A stretch of DNA of 7,134 nucleotides from Dehalococcoidia bacterium (GTDB lineage Bacteria > Chloroflexota > Dehalococcoidia > Dehalococcoidales > BS750m-G39). Positions 5,773 through 7,134 of the stretch are shown piece after piece (position 1 is the first letter of the stretch; each line of letters begins with the position of its first letter). Below the pieces are notes generated by a model. The model was not told the origin of the DNA, searched no databases, and saw only the letters and a list, made by a program, of their open reading frames with translations. The translations under genes and the position numbers were made by a program. The stretch lies in the NCBI GenBank assembly GCA_030640325.1, contig DAOWJM010000013.1, forward strand, positions 1 through 7,134. Direction: 5' to 3'.

Positions 5773-6987
5773 ATGCCAAGTAGCTTTAGTAGTTCACCAA
5801 CCTATATGCTCACCTCAGAGTCGGTTACTGAAGGGCACCCTGATAAGCTATGCGACCAGATATCAGATGCTATCCTTGACACCATTCTGGCGCAAGACCC
5901 TCATGCCAGGGTAGCCTGTGAGACAGCGGTAACCAATGGCTTGATAATTGTTCTTGGAGAGATTACCACTGATTGCTATGTTGAGATTCCTCAGACAGTG
6001 CGGGAGGTAGTCCGTGACGTAGGCTATACTCATCCTGAATATGGCTTTGAGTACCAAGCCTGTGGAGTAATGGTCTCCATCAAGGAGCAGTCCAGCGACA
6101 TTGCCCTGGGGGTGGACAAATCGCTGGAGGCAAAGAAAGCTCGAGCCGGCTATGATGAACTTGATGAGATTGGTGCCGGCGACCAGGGAATGATGGTCGG
6201 CTTTGCCTGCAATGAGACGCCTGAGCTTATGCCGCTGCCTATTTCCCTGGCACATAAGCTATGCCGCCGCCTGGCTCAGGTAAGGAAGGATAATACCCTC
6301 CCCTACCTCCGCCCCGATGGAAAATCACAGGTAACCATTGAATATAGCCATGGCATCCCCAAACGAGTAGATAGTGTAGTGCTGGGAGCTCAGCACGACC
6401 CCGATGTCAACCACGCTCAGATTGAGCAGGACATCATCAAGCAAGTAATCGGAGTGGTCATCCCTGCCTCACTAATAGATGATAAAACCAGGTATTATGT
6501 CAATGCTACCGGTCGATTTGTAATCGGAGGTCCGGTATCCGATACCGGTTTCACCGGTCGCAAGATTCTGGTTGATAGTTATGGTGGCATTGCTCGGCAC
6601 GGCGGTGGTTGCTTCTCAGGCAAAGACCCAACCAAGGTCGACCGCTCAGCAGCCTATGCTGCTCGCTACATAGCCAAAAATATTGTCGCTGCCGGTCTGG
6701 CTGAGCGCATAGAAATCCAGATTTCGTATTCTATAGGTGTCGCCCACCCGCTCTCCGTCTCTATCGAGACCTTCGGCACCGCCAAGGTTGACCAGGAGGT
6801 CATACTTGACCTGATTAACAAACACTTCGACCTCAGACCGGAAGCCATTATCCGAACCCTTGACCTGCGCCGTCCCATATATAGACAGACTGCTTGCTAT
6901 GGGCACTTCGGCAGGGATGACCTAGACCTCCCCTGGGAAAAGACCGATAAAGCCAAAGTTCTAAAGAAAGAGGCGCTGGGGAAGTAA
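5773..6987 (+). CDS. metK: S-adenosylmethionine synthetase (methionine adenosyltransferase)
   Basis: This cytosolic enzyme makes SAM from methionine and ATP, releasing phosphate and diphosphate; it normally works as a dimer of dimers with Mg and K ions. The 404 residues match the usual family length. Visible motifs are SESVTEGHPDKLCDQISDA (15-33, with His22 and Asp24), GAGDQG (134-139), LRPDGKSQV (179-187), TGRK (261-264, equivalent to E. coli Arg244-Lys245) and the phosphate-binding GGGCFSGKD (277-285) followed by PTKVDRSAAYAARY, with Lys284, Lys288 and Asp290 matching E. coli Lys265, Lys269 and Asp271. The Cys in GGGCFS is usually Ala but is an accepted family variant. AAAGGAG at 5761-5767 lies 5 bases before ATG. 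It is the last gene of the group, followed by an intrinsic terminator. With ahcY it makes and recycles the methyl donor. No SAM riboswitch is visible in the short upstream gaps, so control must come from further upstream or act on the enzymes. Confidence 0.98.
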   Translation: MPSSFSSSPTYMLTSESVTEGHPDKLCDQISDAILDTILAQDPHARVACETAVTNGLIIVLGEITTDCYVEIPQTVREVVRDVGYTHPEYGFEYQACGVMVSIKEQSSDIALGVDKSLEAKKARAGYDELDEIGAGDQGMMVGFACNETPELMPLPISLAHKLCRRLAQVRKDNTLPYLRPDGKSQVTIEYSHGIPKRVDSVVLGAQHDPDVNHAQIEQDIIKQVIGVVIPASLIDDKTRYYVNATGRFVIGGPVSDTGFTGRKILVDSYGGIARHGGGCFSGKDPTKVDRSAAYAARYIAKNIVAAGLAERIEIQISYSIGVAHPLSVSIETFGTAKVDQEVILDLINKHFDLRPEAIIRTLDLRRPIYRQTACYGHFGRDDLDLPWEKTDKAKVLKKEALGK

Positions 6988-7036
6988 CGAAGGGGGAATT
7001 GATTAGGGCAAAATTACGAGTAAACTAAAATTTGGG

Positions 7037-7074
7037 AAACAATTCAAGGCTAGTTAGCTTTGGGAATTGTTTTT
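7037..7074 (+). terminator. Intrinsic terminator downstream of metK
   Basis: AAACAATTC (7037-7045) pairs perfectly with GAATTGTTT (7064-7072). Inside, AAGGCT and AGCTTT form a 6-bp stem (with one G-U pair) closed by an AGTT loop, leaving two unpaired G residues at 7062-7063. Five T residues at 7070-7074 end the structure. It starts 50 bases after the metK stop and closes the transcription unit. The outer stem is A/T-rich, so efficiency may be moderate. Confidence 0.72.
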
Positions 7075-7112
7075 AGAGTTATGTTAAGTGGTTTAGGTGA
7101 AGAGGTATAAAT

Positions 7113-7120
7113 AGGGGGTG
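7113..7120 (+). promoter_or_regulatory. Ribosome binding site of the next gene
   Basis: AGGGGGTG lies 8 bases before ATG 7129 and downstream of the terminator. It resembles the G-rich AAGGGGG site used by the P-loop kinase gene in this window, which supports a new coding sequence starting at the window's end. Confidence 0.5.
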
Positions 7121-7128
7121 GCAAGATA

Positions 7129-7134
7129 ATGGAA
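7129..7134 (+). CDS. Start of a further gene, cut by the window end
   Basis: Only ATG GAA is present, placed 8 bases after a good ribosome binding site and 54 bases beyond the terminator following metK. Nothing can be said about the product. The terminator between them suggests it belongs to a separate transcription unit or is reached only by read-through. Confidence 0.4.

Noticed and set aside
6591..6635. Cys in place of Ala in the MetK GGGAFSGKD motif
   Set aside because: The family signature accepts Ala, Ser or Cys at this position and all catalytic Lys, Arg and Asp residues are present, so it is not a sign of altered function.
7084..7112. Possible promoter (TTAAGT and TATAAA, 16 bases apart) before the last gene
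   Set aside because: The -35 match is poor, and transcription from this -10 would start within or next to the ribosome binding site, which makes it an unlikely promoter for the gene at 7129.

Overview
The window holds one truncated gene, five complete protein genes and the first bases of another, all on the + strand and tightly packed. It reads as bacterial chromosome: Shine-Dalgarno sites precede several starts, one start is TTG, intergenic gaps are short, and base composition looks moderate (just under half G+C by eye). The adenosylhomocysteinase is the short type without the usual Cys, seen in thermophiles, archaea and several deep-branching bacteria. The G/C-rich palindromic spacer at about 1789-1871 resembles intergenic repeats I recall from Chloroflexota (Dehalococcoidia-like) genomes. 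That placement is inference, at moderate to low confidence.

Layout. Bases 1-1773 encode the C-terminal two thirds of a GH38 alpha-mannosidase; the part carrying the catalytic nucleophile lies before the window. Bases 1774-1916 hold two strong back-to-back hairpins that separate this gene from the next group. Five genes then follow with short gaps: an APH-fold kinase of the COG2187 type, a P-loop kinase of the COG0645 type, a PHP-domain phosphoesterase of the COG0613/RNase AM type, adenosylhomocysteinase (ahcY) and S-adenosylmethionine synthetase (metK). A hairpin with a T-run at 7037-7074 ends the group. A ribosome binding site and ATG at the very end mark the next gene.

How the genes may work together. 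MetK makes S-adenosylmethionine (SAM) from methionine and ATP; AhcY removes the S-adenosylhomocysteine left after methyl transfer. The pair forms the core of the activated-methyl cycle. The PHP protein probably removes phosphates from nucleotides such as pAp or degrades short RNA from its 5' end. The two kinases are usually two halves of one polypeptide in other bacteria but are separate neighbouring genes here; their substrates are unknown.

The points most worth a second look are the split kinase pair and its altered Walker A loop (Trp where Gly is expected), an Asp at a usual metal-binding His position in the PHP protein, and the two-hairpin spacer whose arms can pair in alternative ways. 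No CRISPR array, transposase, tRNA, rRNA or recognisable riboswitch was seen, and I found no convincing wholly new system.
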